DNA of 64,000 bases from Glossina fuscipes (GCF_014805625.2 NW_023998416.1:34011173-34075172); one strand, 5' to 3'; positions 28,801 to 41,681 are shown, numbered from the stretch's first letter. Notes: generated from the letters alone by a model not told the origin. Numbers and translations are program-made.

Positions 28801-29660
28801 AAGTGGCGCCCGATTCAGAGGTACCGTACAGTTCCGTCTCAAATACAACATGGCGACAGGGACGGCAAATGTTGCGGCAATATTTGGCGGAAATTGGTTA
28901 CACGGACAACATTATAGATGTACGTTCGAATCGTGTACGTTCCATATTGGGTCTTAATAATAATGCCGAACAGGAGGAGAATGTTAGTCCTAATGTCAAT
29001 GGCAACGAGAATAACAAACGAGCTTCAGAATCGGAAGGTAGTTTCACTTCAAAATTTCCATTTTACAAAATTTATTTCAATTTTCAATCAATTCTGCTTA
29101 AAGGACGTCGAACACCTGCTAAAAAGATCCAACAGCCCAGTGATACTTTAATATTAGATACTGAAGCGGCTGTAATGGCAAATTTCGAATTTCTAGGTCC
29201 AACGGAAATGTCAGATGACGATGAAATCTCCGATGATTTAGAATTGGTTGGCGGCGATAATGATAAGCCCCATATGGAAAGCAGCACCTTAAATGCCAAA
29301 CTCCTACGCAGTGAAGGTAACATTCAAATATAAATGCGCGGTTATTTTAAAAATTTTTTTTTTTATATAACCATTTATGTACATATATAAACAACAGTAT
29401 GTATGTAAGCAAATTTATTATTACTTTTCCTCGATTAAAAAAAAAAAGAAACAAGAATGCGATCTTACTTTTTTCTCATATATATACACACATATATATA
29501 TACATATATATATATGTATATTATTATTTATATATATTATATACATTTTCCTTCTATTATCTACGCATATGTATGTTGTAGCAATATGATCGCATTTAAA
29601 TAGTAACTTTGTTCATTTCCTCGCACTCACCCTCTCTCTCACCCTCTCTCTCTCTCTCTG

Positions 29661-29708
<48 letters not shown>

Positions 29709-32700
29709 TCATTTTTGCACTATTAAACTTATCCCTATTCTTTTTACTAAGAATTAATTTGTAAGAACAAATTTTAAATGGGAGAATGCCTCACTATATT
29801 ATGTGCGGAACGAAGTGCACTTTCCTTTGCGCAATTAATATTCGCTTCTTTTTTCATATGTTCGTTCGCAAGCAATAAAAATATTATGTGACTATGGGAA
29901 ATGTTTTTCTGCTTTCAATCATTTTTCATACCTTTTTCTTTTTTCTCTTTATTATTAACATAAAATGTATGAATGTAGTTAGATGCATATGCATAATTTA
30001 TATAATTCATTTATTTACAACAAAGCTATTTATTAAAATTTTCCATTTCCTTCATTATGCTTTGGCGTTTGTCTAAATCGAAATTTGATTTTCATATTCA
30101 TTCATACTTATATAACATCTTATATATATATATGTCTTTGATTATTAACAGTAACAATGTGTGTATTCTTGAAACAATTATTTTTGCTATTTATTTGTTT
30201 ATTTATATATATTTTTTTCAAAACAACAAAAAAGATCTAGAAGCCGCAGTGGGGGAGCAGCTACTGAATGATATTAATCTTATTACTGAAGGTGCTTATT
30301 ATTGTGTTGTTGTTCTTGTTGTTGTTGATTTGTTTAGATAAATTTTGTATTTAAATATTTGACGTTTTCATTTCAACTGAAATTCGATATCAGTGATGTT
30401 GCAAAATATAATTTCAGTTTACTCTCTGCCCTCATCCACGTAATATGGCGGGCAGTGGATGTGTACTATATGAAAAGCCAAAAATTGCATTTTGATTATC
30501 TAAAGCCAAGTTACACGACAAATATATATTAGAAAAGCCAAGCCAATATTTTATTTATCCGCGAAAATATGGTCGTATTTCTAGTACGCGCTTTCGATTT
30601 CTTAACTATTAAGATGTATTTATTGGGTCATCGTATCGATTTTAAATCGTAAACCAAAATATGTGTACATTCATAACCCTTGCTCTCCATCTTTCTCTCT
30701 CTATCTCTATCTCTCTCACTCATACCCTCTCTCCTAAACACACTAGTAACGAGGGTGTGTGTATAGCTATATGGGCATAGCATAGTCCTAGTAGCTGTTA
30801 TTGTGTCCTGGGCACAAGATTGTACAAACGTGGCTTATGTTGCTTCGAAACAAATAACTCACATAGGAATTTGTACGAGAGGAGAAAGTGTAAAGCCAAC
30901 AGGTGTTACTGGTTGTATTTCGGTTAAGCTGCATATTTGCCTGTATTTCCCCTGGCAATGACTGCCTGCTCCATGTCCGCGTTTTCAATCCGCAACTATA
31001 CAATTTGGACCGGAGTTTAGAGTATATCTCCGTTCCCCCTTGATACTGATTCTAAAGCTACGATGCAACGATAGTTAATTTCCCTAGGACTTAGTGTTCC
31101 TATGACGCAATTTCCATATAAAGCTGAGCAAAAATTACGATAGCTCTTCTACTGCCCCTTTTTCGTGAAAGATAAACCGCAAAGGTTTCACACTGATACT
31201 GAATAATAAAAAAAGATCTAGAGAAGAGAAAAGAATGTATCGATTACAAATTGATACGTTTGGAATACGGTTATTATGTAAGTTTGTCGATAAAGCATCA
31301 CTCAATAAGTTCGTCGGACGACTTATAAATATCTCCGGTACTGACGAGTACATGTGATTTTAGATAGTATCATGCATGAATGAAAATAATTTAAAATTTC
31401 GCGACATTCCGACCGTTAATTTCCAGCTTCCAAGATACAGCTATTTTCGTAACAGCACTGTTGTGTTTGTAAAAGGTTGAAAAAAATCTGAATTTCATGT
31501 GAAGATTGGTATTATCTAAAAATCATATGGATTCGTATATATGTCATTCCAACTTATTGAGTGATTTGTTAGGCCTGATTTATGTACAATTTATTCATTT
31601 ATGCGATTCCGTTGAACGTCGTGCGCAGATTCATTTGCTCAAATTTTTTGTAACGCAGCGTTCATGTAACGCGATAGAAGTTTCTTTACCGCGACAAAAA
31701 TTATTTGGATTGGACTTAAATTAACGTCTACCTTAACGAGGTATTGGAATCTATTCTGACGCTCATATAACATGGACCCAGATAATATTGATAATATTAT
31801 ATAGAAAACTTGATTGCTCTTATCTGTTCTTATCTGTCCGTTCGGTCTGAATATCAATTCGTATTAACGCGGTACCGACATCCCTCAGCTAACACAACAG
31901 AACTCTGATTGCACTCTATCATATGCCTTTCTTGATTATTTAATAGAGCTTCATAGGCGGAAGAATGGGTGTTAAACGGATATGTTCCAATTAGAAATTT
32001 TATCATGAAATACAGAATACCGTTGGAATCCTTCGTTTGAAAAATACTTTATATCAATCATTTTCTAATGGAAATTGATCGTCGGGAAGTCGTCAGATGT
32101 GAAAAGTCAGCTTTATATGGAAATCTGAATAGAAATATTTTGCGGACGAAGCCAAGCTAGTATAAATTTTAAGCCATTTGTTGAGATGTCATTGCAAATG
32201 GCAATGGAAATGTTATGTCAAGGAATTTTTACAATTTGATATCTGAGCACTATGGAACTAATGACCTCAATATATGGATCAACTGTAACGGCATTCAATT
32301 ATATGTGTCTGTCCGATTTTCACTGTTGTCTTTGTTATTACAAGTATTTGCGGTCTCTGAACTTGAAAGCTCTATTAGAAATAATTCGATTCAGAGCTTT
32401 TTCTTTCGTATAACTATCGAAAATTATAGCAAGTGACAGCACTGATTGAGATGCAGTTTTGGCTTTTTCTCTTCCCCCCGCCCCCTTCTAAATTAACAAC
32501 AAAAATCTTTTGCTTAATTTTTGGCTTAATCGCTATTTTACGCCATCTAATAGTTGTTGTTGTTAGCAGCTTATTATTTTTAATTTTTTCTAATTTCTAT
32601 ATAAAAACAGATTATCGTTTAGAATTGCTGACTTGCATCGTTCTACAAACCCTACAGATAACAATAAATAAAATTCAACGCTCAAAGTGAAACTTTCTGA

Positions 32701-34333
32701 TTTTTCTCGTTTTTAAAGAATTTGATACAAAGTTTGAATCTTTAATAATAATTAAGCGATTTTAGTTATTTTTTTTCTTTAATTTCTTTAATTATTTTTT
32801 TCTTTTCATTTCTATTTTTAAATTTTATTTATTTATATTAAAAATGCTCATTAGCAGTTTACTGCATACAATTGTAAAATAATTGGTTACAACAATTTAT
32901 GCGATTTTACTGTTTGATTGAAAATGAGGCAGTGCTTTGTAGAGTGGTGTATAGACAGGCATTTATTTATTATTAATTCATAATGAAATTATCTTAAATA
33001 TTAACATTTGTTTTTATTAAATTTTTTTTATTTCATTGCTTATCGTCATCAACACTTTTTCGTTTCATCTCCGCATTTTATGTCCGGCCTTCCCCTACTG
33101 CACAATACTCCTACTCAAGGATATTCAACTTCAAATACTGATCAATCGGAAAAAATAACAGTTGGGTCAGCCGTGGCACGTCGTAGTCTGATTACGGCTG
33201 TGACTGCTGCAGGTGATGAAGATGTAGACGCCTCGCTAGGTTTAGGAGAATTAGCGCAGTTGACCGTAAATAACGATTCAGAAGGGACATATGATTCGAA
33301 TGCAAAGGATGGTACGGGCTCGGGTACAGGTGGCACTGGTTATCGCAAAACATGGAATGCTAAATATACGTTACGTTCCCATTTTGATGGTGTCCGAGCT
33401 TTAATTTTTCATCCTGAAGAACCGGTGCTTATAACCGCTTCAGAGGATCACACATTGAAGCTGTGGAATTTACAAAAAACAGTGCAAGCCAAAAAGTCTG
33501 CTAGTCTTGATGTCGAACCATTGTACACTTTTCGGGCTCACACAGGACCAGTACTTTGTTTAGGCATGTCAACTACTGGTGACACCTGCTACTCGGGAGG
33601 TTTGGATGGCAACATTGAATGTTGGCAGTTGCCATCACCGAATATAGATCCGTATGACTGTTACGATCCTAGCGTACATTCGGGCACCCTTGAAGGACAT
33701 ACAGACGCTGTTTGGGGCCTGACAACTATGCACAGTAATATAGTGTCGTGTTCGGCCGACGGCACCGTAAAACTCTGGTCGCCATACACTAAAGAACCAC
33801 TGTTACGCACTTACACCGCTTCGGAAGTCGAAGGTGTCCCCTCTTCCGTAGATTTTGTACGTAATGAGGTCGATCACATCGTAGTGGCTTATAATAGTGC
33901 TCATTGCATAATCTACGATACGGAAACCGGCAAACAAATTATTAAATTAGAAGCTGCACAAGAAATGTCCGGAAATACGGGGAAATTTATTAATAAAGTC
34001 GTCTCACATCCAACGCTGCCTATAACAATTACAGCACACGAGGATCGGCACATACGTTTTTGGGACAACACTTCGGGGACATTGGTGCATTCTATGGTGG
34101 CTCATTTAGAACCGGTGACGTCACTGGCTGTCGACGCTCATGGTTTATATTTGTTATCGGGCTCGCACGATTGCTCGATACGTCTATGGAATTTGGACAA
34201 TAAAACCTGTGTGCAAGAGATAACGGCACACCGCAAAAAATTCGATGAAAGCATATTCGATGTAGCTTTCCATCCTACAAAGCCCTACATAGCTAGTGCG
34301 GGAGCAGACGGCCTGGCCAAGGTGTTTGTCTAG
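10397..34333 (+). CDS. Cka: Striatin family scaffold (connector of kinase to AP-1)
   Basis: Regulatory B''' subunit of PP2A and core of the STRIPAK complex, linking phosphatase to GCK kinases in JNK, Hippo and Ras signalling. Five coding exons: 10397-10801, 28608-29037, 29104-29316, 30235-30291 and 33120-34333. Phases agree at every junction and give 772 residues. Residues 1-105 are a Gly/Asn-rich tail. [19 protein letters not shown] then starts the striatin domain (caveolin-binding and coiled-coil region, to about 180), crossing the first splice at [27 protein letters not shown] is a family signature. WD40 repeats fill about 450-772, ending in [12 protein letters not shown] as in striatins. 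Intron 1 is 17.8 kb. Exon 4 is only 57 nt. I did not find a separate exon for the vertebrate calmodulin-binding segment, so a missed alternative exon is possible. Confidence 0.94.
14507..15013 (+). pseudogene. Decayed unrecognised coding region nested in striatin intron 1
   Basis: Codon-like sequence in two frames. From about 14546 one frame reads [18 protein letters not shown] and then [11 protein letters not shown], and stops near 14713. The frame at +1 opens at 14672 and continues with [18 protein letters not shown] and [13 protein letters not shown], then after a low-complexity bridge [19 protein letters not shown] to 15013. An ATG near 14516 is closed by a stop after eight codons. The peptides look like real protein, not a random frame, but at least one frameshift is needed, so I call it a pseudogene. 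The IPDGLPEFL piece is reminiscent of RIIa-type docking helices of sperm proteins, but the usual QP motif is not there. Function not assigned. A spliced gene with an unseen intron, or a sequencing indel, are alternatives. Confidence 0.4.
16782..16813. repeat. Poly-A run (32 nt)
   Basis: An uninterrupted stretch of 32 A in striatin intron 1. No retroposed gene could be recognised in front of it. Confidence 0.9.
17375..17713. mobile_element. Mariner-type terminal inverted repeat element (non-autonomous)
   Basis: The left end, TTGGGTTGTTTAGGAAGTAA, follows a TA dinucleotide at 17373-17374. The right end at 17682-17713, read on the minus strand, gives ATGGGTTGATTGGAAAATAA and continues T-rich. 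About 24 of 33 terminal positions match. The TTGGGTTG start followed by GTAATTTCG resembles mariner ends. The roughly 340-bp interior has no transposase frame, so this is a MITE-like or deleted copy. The right-hand target TA is not obvious. Confidence 0.55.
21150..21650. other. GC-richer patch in striatin intron 1
   Basis: About half a kilobase with clearly more G and C than the flanks. It contains a 98-codon open frame (21330-21626, no ATG needed) with no recognisable family. It may be remnant transposon sequence; no terminal repeats were found. Confidence 0.35.
29038..29103 (+). other. Stop-free 66-nt intron of the striatin gene
   Basis: Begins GTAGTTTCAC and ends TCTGCTTAAAG. Splicing joins G|GA to give [11 protein letters not shown]. 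The intron length is a multiple of three and no frame stop occurs, so a retained form would add 22 residues (serine, phenylalanine and lysine rich). Confidence 0.75.
29631..29710. repeat. (CT)n microsatellite
   Basis: Nearly uninterrupted CT run of about 80 nt with short breaks, in the intron between striatin exons 3 and 4. Confidence 0.95.
30292..33119 (+). other. Striatin intron 4
   Basis: Runs from the GTGCTT donor to the acceptor CTACTCAAG at 33111-33119. It begins with a GTT/GTTG-rich stretch and has CT-rich simple sequence near 30690-30730. No coding sequence recognised. The frame of exon 5 stays open upstream to 33008, but a pyrimidine-rich tract and phase agreement favour the 33120 acceptor. 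Confidence 0.7.
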
Positions 34334-34978
34334 ACGGCAATGGTAACAATGATAACAGCAGATACGATCAACAACGATGAAGAGGGGACGACAATTTATT
34401 GAACATAAAATAAATGTCAAATTAACCTATGTTGTGTAGAAGAGTGGATGTTATGTGTGAAACAAGAAATGCATGTGAATGAAACGTAGTGTTAATCAAC
34501 CAACTGTGTGTTTTATATAAATGCGCATTATTTAGTAGAAGCGATGGCAGGCGCATACAGGCAGCCGTAACATACATATAAAAAAAAAAAATAAATTTAC
34601 TTACATAATGACAATGAAATGGAGTTTTCTCTTAAACTCACATACGAAAAAAGGTGATGAAAACAACTTGATAGAAATTCACTCGACGTAAGCTCTCATA
34701 CATACAGATCATTGAAATGCTTAAGTTATGTTTGCAAATATCTTTTTTTTTTTTGGCAAATCTGGCAAATCGTATAATGATCGTTTATTACCCTCAAGGC
34801 GAAGATGAGAGACGACCACAATGTTAAAAGTTAAGTTAAATCGTGAATAAGGAAAATATTATTATATAAACTACAAAAGAAAAACAAACACTCACACATG
34901 TCAACACACGCATGCTCTCTTTCATAGAAATAAAAATGACATGATTTAAAAATTATAATATAGGAAAATATAAATATT

Positions 34979-35085
34979 TAATATATATATATGCGTTTAT
35001 ATATGGTATATAAGTAATATATATTTATATATATATAAAAGTGTAGCTATATATATATATATATATATAGCTATATATATATATA
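34979..35085. repeat. (TA)n microsatellite with AGCT-centred palindromes
   Basis: Long TA runs interrupted twice by AGCTA. Each side is self-complementary, so the RNA or single strand can fold into a long hairpin. Confidence 0.9.
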
Positions 35086-36456
35086 TAGATATATTTATAA
35101 ACATATATACGTTTATATATAGGTATAAAAGTCACATTACATATACATATATGCATACATTTATACAAATTATGAATACGTATAAAATATAATATTTGAT
35201 CATAAAAATTATTAATAATAATATATAAATACCACTCAACAAAACTCACATACAGTAGTTTATACATATATATAATGCATTCATTACAAATTATACATAC
35301 GTTTATAAAAACCATAAGTAAAAAAAAAAAAAAAAACAAAGCAACAAGAAAAAATAAAACATAGTACTTTAAGCATTTCGATATAAAACCTTTGGAGGAG
35401 AACGTTACGCATACACTAATTCATATAAAAGTTAAATAATATTTGAATGGATAATAGAAATCAATTATTTATCCCGTATATATATGTACATATATATATA
35501 GGGAGTTATAAGGATGTATATATATACATATATATACATATCTTTCTTTCAGTTCACTTGTTTTGGATGTTTGATTAATCTATGTTTCTCTTCCTTCAAA
35601 GAAAAAAGACGACGGAAGATGTCAAAAATAAGAGCTCTAATGTAGATAGTGGGAATGGCAAATCAGTTAGTGAGGAATTTTTTATTAAAATGGTAACCAA
35701 TAAAATGAGCAATAATAGCTCAGGATGCCAAAAACGATTATTGTGCGGAACAACTCTGATACATCGAGAATTGATCGAACGTTCAAAACAAATGTATTGA
35801 AAGAAAGTATATATATATATATATATATACATATATGTGTATATATATGTGTATCCTTATAAGAAAAAGAAAAGGATGAGTAAAAAATGAGAAAACATGA
35901 AGAGAAAATGGTAATCAATTTTCTGTTTAGATTTCACCTACGATATGAGTAAACTGTATAACCATTAATCGTTGCGCAAGAGAATGATGTGATATTCTAT
36001 TCGAATATTGTTGAAAATACGAGTGGCCCAATAATCTTTAATTACATTTCCTTCCTAAGGCATTTATTTCAATGCAAAGAAAATCGAAGGCACACATACA
36101 TAGAAAGTTCTCTTAATGTTTTTCTCATTTAGAAAAAAATAAACAAAAAAAATGCATTGCAAATTCTTTTTTATATTTAACATGTGTTCTTAAAACGTCG
36201 CCTTGAATTTTCGAGAAATGATAAATATTTCTAAAAAAAAATTAAATTTTAATTTCCAGCACTTTTTTATATCAACATTTGTATTACAACAGAAGTGCCA
36301 TTCAATCCGTCTTCTTAGCTACTTTCCAATAGTTTCGCTGGTACGAGAGAAACCAAATACAAGAGAATTAAAACGCAATGATATATGTTTAATAAGAAAA
36401 GTAATAACAATTTTCTTTTCATACAATTATTAATATTATGAATGTAAGAAAGAATT

Positions 36457-36680
36457 TGTATTCGGTTTACGCAGACCTTCTTCTTTGATTGCCCACCACT
36501 AGCTTTTTTATAATGTGTGCCTGCTTCGATGCAGCTTTCCATCTTACAAAGCCGCCCTACAGAGCTAATGCGGCTTTGTAACAGCAGCAGCTGGCCTAGC
36601 TGAGGTGTTTGAAGGAGTTTGTGTTCGGTTTGCACCAAACTTTTTAATGCCCCCCGCTAGCCTTTTTACAATGTTTGATT
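36457..36680 (+). repeat. Imperfect tandem repeat carrying a Cka 3'-end fragment
   Basis: GTATTCGGTTTACGC at 36458 recurs as GTGTTCGGTTTGCAC at 36621 (period about 163 bp). Both are followed by a related CTAGC-TTTTTA-ATG stretch. The segment between them holds the Cka-like fragment. Confidence 0.7.
36525..36611 (+). pseudogene. Degenerate copy of the last Cka codons
   Basis: TTCGATGCAGCTTTCCATCT matches the striatin last exon from 34256 (one substitution up to the CC/CT position). The match continues through ACAAAGCC, a GCTAATGCGG / GCTAGTGCGG block, and a CTGGCC...GAGGTGTTTG end. Small insertions break the frame. Same orientation as the parent, 2.2 kb downstream. Confidence 0.8.
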
Positions 36681-38545
36681 TTACGATTAGCTCATATTAC
36701 TTCAAATTAGTTTTCATTGCCTTTGGCATTTTTCCCCCCTTAAGTACATTTTAATTGAATCCTTGGATTGATGTGACTATTTTTCGTACTTCAGAGATGT
36801 TTGAGGTTTTTAACAGGTAACAACAGATCATTTTGGGAATACGAGAAAATCGAGAAAACTTTACAAATTGTTAGATGACCTCAAGAACTTTGTCAAGGTT
36901 ATAATTGTGATTTCTCCGGCTAGGCAAGAGCAGCAGCAAAGTGCTGCACTATTCCATTGAACTAATCGAGACTATGTACTCTTTATTGTGTACACTCTCT
37001 GCGGTGGATATAAGAATTCGAAGACAAGATAACACAAAGTAAGGCGACTTGAGAAAGGATTTATTATGAATACAAAAAAAAAAAAAAAGAAAGAAAAATC
37101 CATTTAGATTGTGCTAACAATATAAAGCAAATCAAACAGTTTTCCATTCTATAACAATAAGTTATAAGCAAAACATAATCGTAAGCTTATTAAAGGTTTT
37201 CCTCTATTTACAAAGGCAAGTGCCCATAAGTTTATTTTTTAATTTTATATATATTTATTATACGCCTACAAAAGAGAAGAATTATTTTGATGCTAAAAGT
37301 GCTTAAATTGTAGGGGAGACTGCGGTTGGTGGTCTTTGGAAGTGAAGTGCTTTCATTTCGCAAGCAATGCACATTGCACAACAACGCTATTCATCATTAA
37401 AAAGAATGGCGTCGAAATGTCCTTTTTTTTACTGCGGAACATTTGCAGACTGAAATTCATGTTTCCATGTTTTCCTTTCTTTTAAAAAACCAGGAGATGG
37501 ATTGTCCAGAAAACTATGTATGATAAAAAAGCATTGCTTTATTTGACGTTTCAGTGAAATAGATGAGAGGAATAGCAAAAAATTTCCTGATTAGTTAGCG
37601 ATTGTAATCTCATCTTCAACGATTATTTAGTTTATTTTATTACGTTATTTATATATGTATACGTCATTGGCTTGACTGATAGATGGCCATTATTAATCGT
37701 CATATATCTAAGGCATGTTAATGTTATTAATATATATATTCGACTATACCCCCTGCATGGTTGCCGGCTCCTCCTCCATCGAATTAATGATGGATAAATT
37801 AATACAATTTTAAATGAGATGCTCGTTGTTTACTTTGGAAACAGGAAAAGTGCAAAAGCTTTTCTTAAAACCGATTTTTGTGCAATTTACTTACCCGTTA
37901 CTTAAACTTACACATTTATTGATTGAAATCTCATACAAAAATCGAATCTAAAGAGAATGGAGAATTATTTAAAACTTTAATTATTATCTCTCATCGTATT
38001 TACTATTGGATGGATATCCATATCCGGATCTTCTCTCGTTGACTGAATATCACTTTGATCGTTTGCTGCAACTTTTACATGGTTTGATTTTTGCTAGCAA
38101 AGCTTTCTTTTGCAATTCGTATTACTTGGAAAACCGTGTAAATGGGAAATTACGAGAAAAAAAAAACGAGCGACGCTCTTGCAAAAGCGAAATCTACATA
38201 TTTTCGAAAATCCACATATCATGAGTTTGCCGTTGAAAATATATCGAATCTGTAGGTACTTGAATAGTGGCATTGACAAAAATTCCTGAACTTCTATCAA
38301 AGGACAGTCTGCCGTCCCACCTATCCATGTCGTCTCGCGATTTACGGGTATTCTTTTACTTGGAGTTATTTATTGGATTCATCTTTTTTATACATTTAAT
38401 TTGAACGTACTCCCTCGATCCGAGACGATCTAATATTGTTAATTAATTTATTGACACAACTGGACTTGCGGTCACAAAGCTGCTGAGTACTTTTCTACGT
38501 TTTGGTTTATCGCTTGCTATTTCAATATGTGTACGCAAAAAAAAA

Positions 38546-38548
38546 AAA

Positions 38549-38590
<42 letters not shown>
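38546..38590. repeat. (TA)n microsatellite
   Basis: A TA dinucleotide run of about 40 nt following a poly-A stretch. Confidence 0.9.
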
Positions 38591-38591
<1 letters not shown>

Positions 38592-40337
38592 ATTTTTAAT
38601 TATCTGCAATCGTTTGAATTGAACGTTTCCCATAAATGAAAATGGATGTAATTGAGAAAATTAGGTAGAAACTCCCAAATATGATTATTTAGGCATATAT
38701 GAAGTTAGGATCAGATATAATGTATAGATCTATTGCGATTAAAAATAAATTATTGATAGACAAACCAACGACGACGACGTCATGATCCAAAAGTATTTAA
38801 AATCTTTTTTCTTTTTTTGTTTTGTTTTTCAAATAATAAGAAATTATATAAAATATGTATTAATACACAGTGCACGACTTCTATCTGTTTCTCTCTCCCT
38901 TATTTTCCGCTGCTACCATTGTAGTCTAGTTTGCTTAGTAATTTTTAAGAGAGATAATAATAAAACACCACATCATAATTTTAAGAATTTATTAAAAGGA
39001 AAAATGAAAACGAAATGCGTAATAACTTTAAGAGATAAAACAACTCAATTTTAAGAGCATAACACATTCTTTATAATTTATTATAATAACAAAATCATGT
39101 AAAACTCTTAGTTTGTCAAATAAATACACGGAACGCTGTGTACAATTTTTTTTATTATTTTTCTTTTCTTTTTTTTTTAGATTAATTTATATATACACAT
39201 TTTTTTAAGTTTAAAATAAAAAGCAACAAAATATACACAACTCATAAATTTTAATGTTAATACAAACGGTAAAAAAAAAATAAATAAAGATAAAAAGAAA
39301 TTGTATTATTTATATTTAAATTTTTATTTTATATATCCCTTCCTATTCAAACGAATAGCAATAGCGTTAAAATATTTATGTATGTAAAATTACTAATTTT
39401 ATTTTTTATTTTAAAATTGTATTTTCTGTTTTTTACGTAAGAAACAAATAGATTTCAAGTTTATGATGAATTATTTTAAAGAAGAAAAATATAAATATAT
39501 ATTACACAGAAAAAACAAAAATTTAAAAAAATATATAAATTCGTCTTTTTACTTTGTTTCTTTGTAGTGTTTCTTTTTCTTTATAATTCGTGAAATAAAA
39601 TTGTCTATACTGTCGTTTATTAGCAATATGCATATCCCTGTTTCAAGGATGTGTATGTTATACTATACCATCTCACATATTTTAGAAGTGCGCTTTGAAT
39701 ACCCAAGTTTATCAGACTATTGGACTTTTTTATTGTCCTTTAAGCACGTACATTTCTTATTTCGATTTTTTCTCCCAGCTCGATTGAACCATTTCAACCA
39801 TATTTTCCTAAGGATTTTTAAATCAAATCGATTTCATAAGAGAGTAAATAAATTCGCATATGTGACAGTGAAATGGAAAAAGCTCTTGATAAGATTCACG
39901 TAAATAACAAAAACACAAGAATGTGAAATTTGTTGCACTTTTCTTTATTTACTTCAGAGATTGGAAAACGAATTCACTTATGTAGGGGAAGCAAATGAAT
40001 AAATGTATAAAATAAACTTTTGATAATGTATTTGCAACTATAACAAGGACAATTTAAAAACGGACACAACGCACACGTTTGATTTAAGCTATAAACAGAA
40101 AAAGACTATATCCAAATTAGAAACGGATTCGAAAAGTAAATAAAATGTAAAACTATTGACAACTAAAGTAAATAAGAAAATCAAATTATTTCAAATGGTA
40201 CTTAAAAATGAACAGCGAATAGTTAATTCAATTTTTCTTTATTTGATTGTACAAATTAAACTTTGTGCCAAACGATATCAATAATAAGTTAAATGCTTTT
40301 AGCCGAGTTCTTAAGCGAAGCCAAAGATTATCATTTT

Positions 40338-41250
40338 TCATTTTTGACTAAACCATGATTTTTTATTTAGAGCATCCCACTTGGCCATATTCATCAATAT
40401 AGAAGAAACACACTGATCTTTGTCACGTGTCTGCCCATAGTAATCAACAAATTCTCCCTCTGGATTAACCAAATACATAATTATTGTATGGTCGACCTAT
40501 AGAATATAAAATATTAGTAACAGAAAACACTGCTCTTCGGCGGACTTTATAAACTTACAATATAATCGTTGTCTTTATCACGTGGGCCAGCGCTGAAGTA
40601 CACTCGGAAGGCTTTGCAAACTTTGCCTATTTGCTCAACACTACCTGTTAGACCTAAAAGTTTCGGTGAAAATTCTTTAACGTATTTCTCCACCACTTCC
40701 TTGCTGTCGCGTTCCGGATCAACTGTAATGAATATCGGTTGTATTTCCGGATTTCCAGGAGTCTTGTCTAAAATGTAAATAATTTCAATATTGTACTCTT
40801 TATTAGAGCATTATTTAACTTACCAATTTCCTGCACAACGGCCGACATTTTCTCTAATTCATCTGGACATATATCCGGACAATGAGTAAATCCGAAATAT
40901 ATTAACAGCCATTTGCCGAAGAAGTCTTCAGATTTTCTGAGAGCTCCTTTGGAATCAATCAGTTCCCATCGACCTCCTATCGCAGCTTTACCCAATTGAC
41001 GCTTACGTTCTTTCATTATAGCTTCTTCTTTCTCACTTTTAACATATAACATAAAACCCAAACCTATAGCCCCGAGACCACTAATGGCCGCAAAACTCTT
41101 CCATGATATGGGGCCTTTTCCTTTAACAGGGTCAGTGGCGGTATATCTGCACTGTTGCTTACATGGTCCCGTTATCTGGAATCTAGTCCTGCACCAATTT
41201 ATATATTGTAAACGTAAGCTATCGGTTAAACGTTGCATATTACGCGACAT
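40338..41250 (-). CDS. Scox: SCO1/SCO2-like mitochondrial copper chaperone
   Basis: Inner-membrane thioredoxin-fold protein that delivers copper to the CuA site of cytochrome c oxidase subunit II. Exons on the minus strand: 41250-40824, 40767-40559 and 40496-40338, phases 1 and 0, giving 264 residues. Residues 1-50 are a basic, hydroxylated presequence. [17 protein letters not shown] (about 54-70) is the single membrane anchor. The copper ligands are visible: CPDIC (C124, C128) and the distal histidine in VDHTIIMYL (H215). [17 protein letters not shown] is the family signature. It shares a 431-bp spacer with the divergent eIF3i gene. Complete, no defects seen. Confidence 0.96.
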
Positions 41251-41681
41251 TTTTACGCATTTGGAAAGTTTTTTTTTATATGTAGAGTGAAAATAAACTG
41301 TAACGCATCGGCAAAATTTACGTAAATATCTTATAGTATTGTAGCTACTAAATGAATAAGCTAAAACAGCTGTTTATGTGTTAATTCTTCTCTTTTTTCT
41401 GCAATTCAGCAAGTCAACAGCATATGATGATGAGTCTTAAAAAGATTTAATGCGAACACGAAGTTATTTGTTGAGTTAATTAATTAGTTATTTAATTAAT
41501 TAATTTGGATTAGCGTGTTTACCCTAACGTCAACTCATGTTCTCATTCCTTTCTTGTCGCTTTTAGTTGTCAAGTTTGTTAGAGTGGCCGACAATGGCAA
41601 CACTCTGTGTGACAGTTTGTTAGGAACTTGGAAGTAGTGTTGTGATTTACATTAAAGATTTTTTTAACAAAAAAATAAAAA
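41251..41681. promoter_or_regulatory. Divergent promoter region between Scox and eIF3i
   Basis: 431 bp separate the two start codons. AACAGCTGTT at 41365-41374 fits the Drosophila E-box core-promoter motif AWCAGCTGWT typical of housekeeping genes. No TATA box recognised. A bidirectional role is inferred from layout. Confidence 0.5.

Larger units (their letters stand above)
34334..40337. other. Striatin 3' UTR and AT-rich spacer
   Basis: Extremely AT-rich, with TA microsatellites near 34979-35085, 35807-35850 and 38546-38590, many possible AATAAA signals, and long poly-A or poly-T runs. The first part is presumably striatin 3' UTR; its end cannot be fixed from sequence. A 72-codon frame at 35582-35800 and the Cka-like fragment at 36525-36611 are described separately. 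Nothing else resembles a gene. Confidence 0.6.

Noticed and set aside
35025..35339. 104-codon minus-strand frame
   Set aside because: Made of translated TA repeats, with no informative composition.
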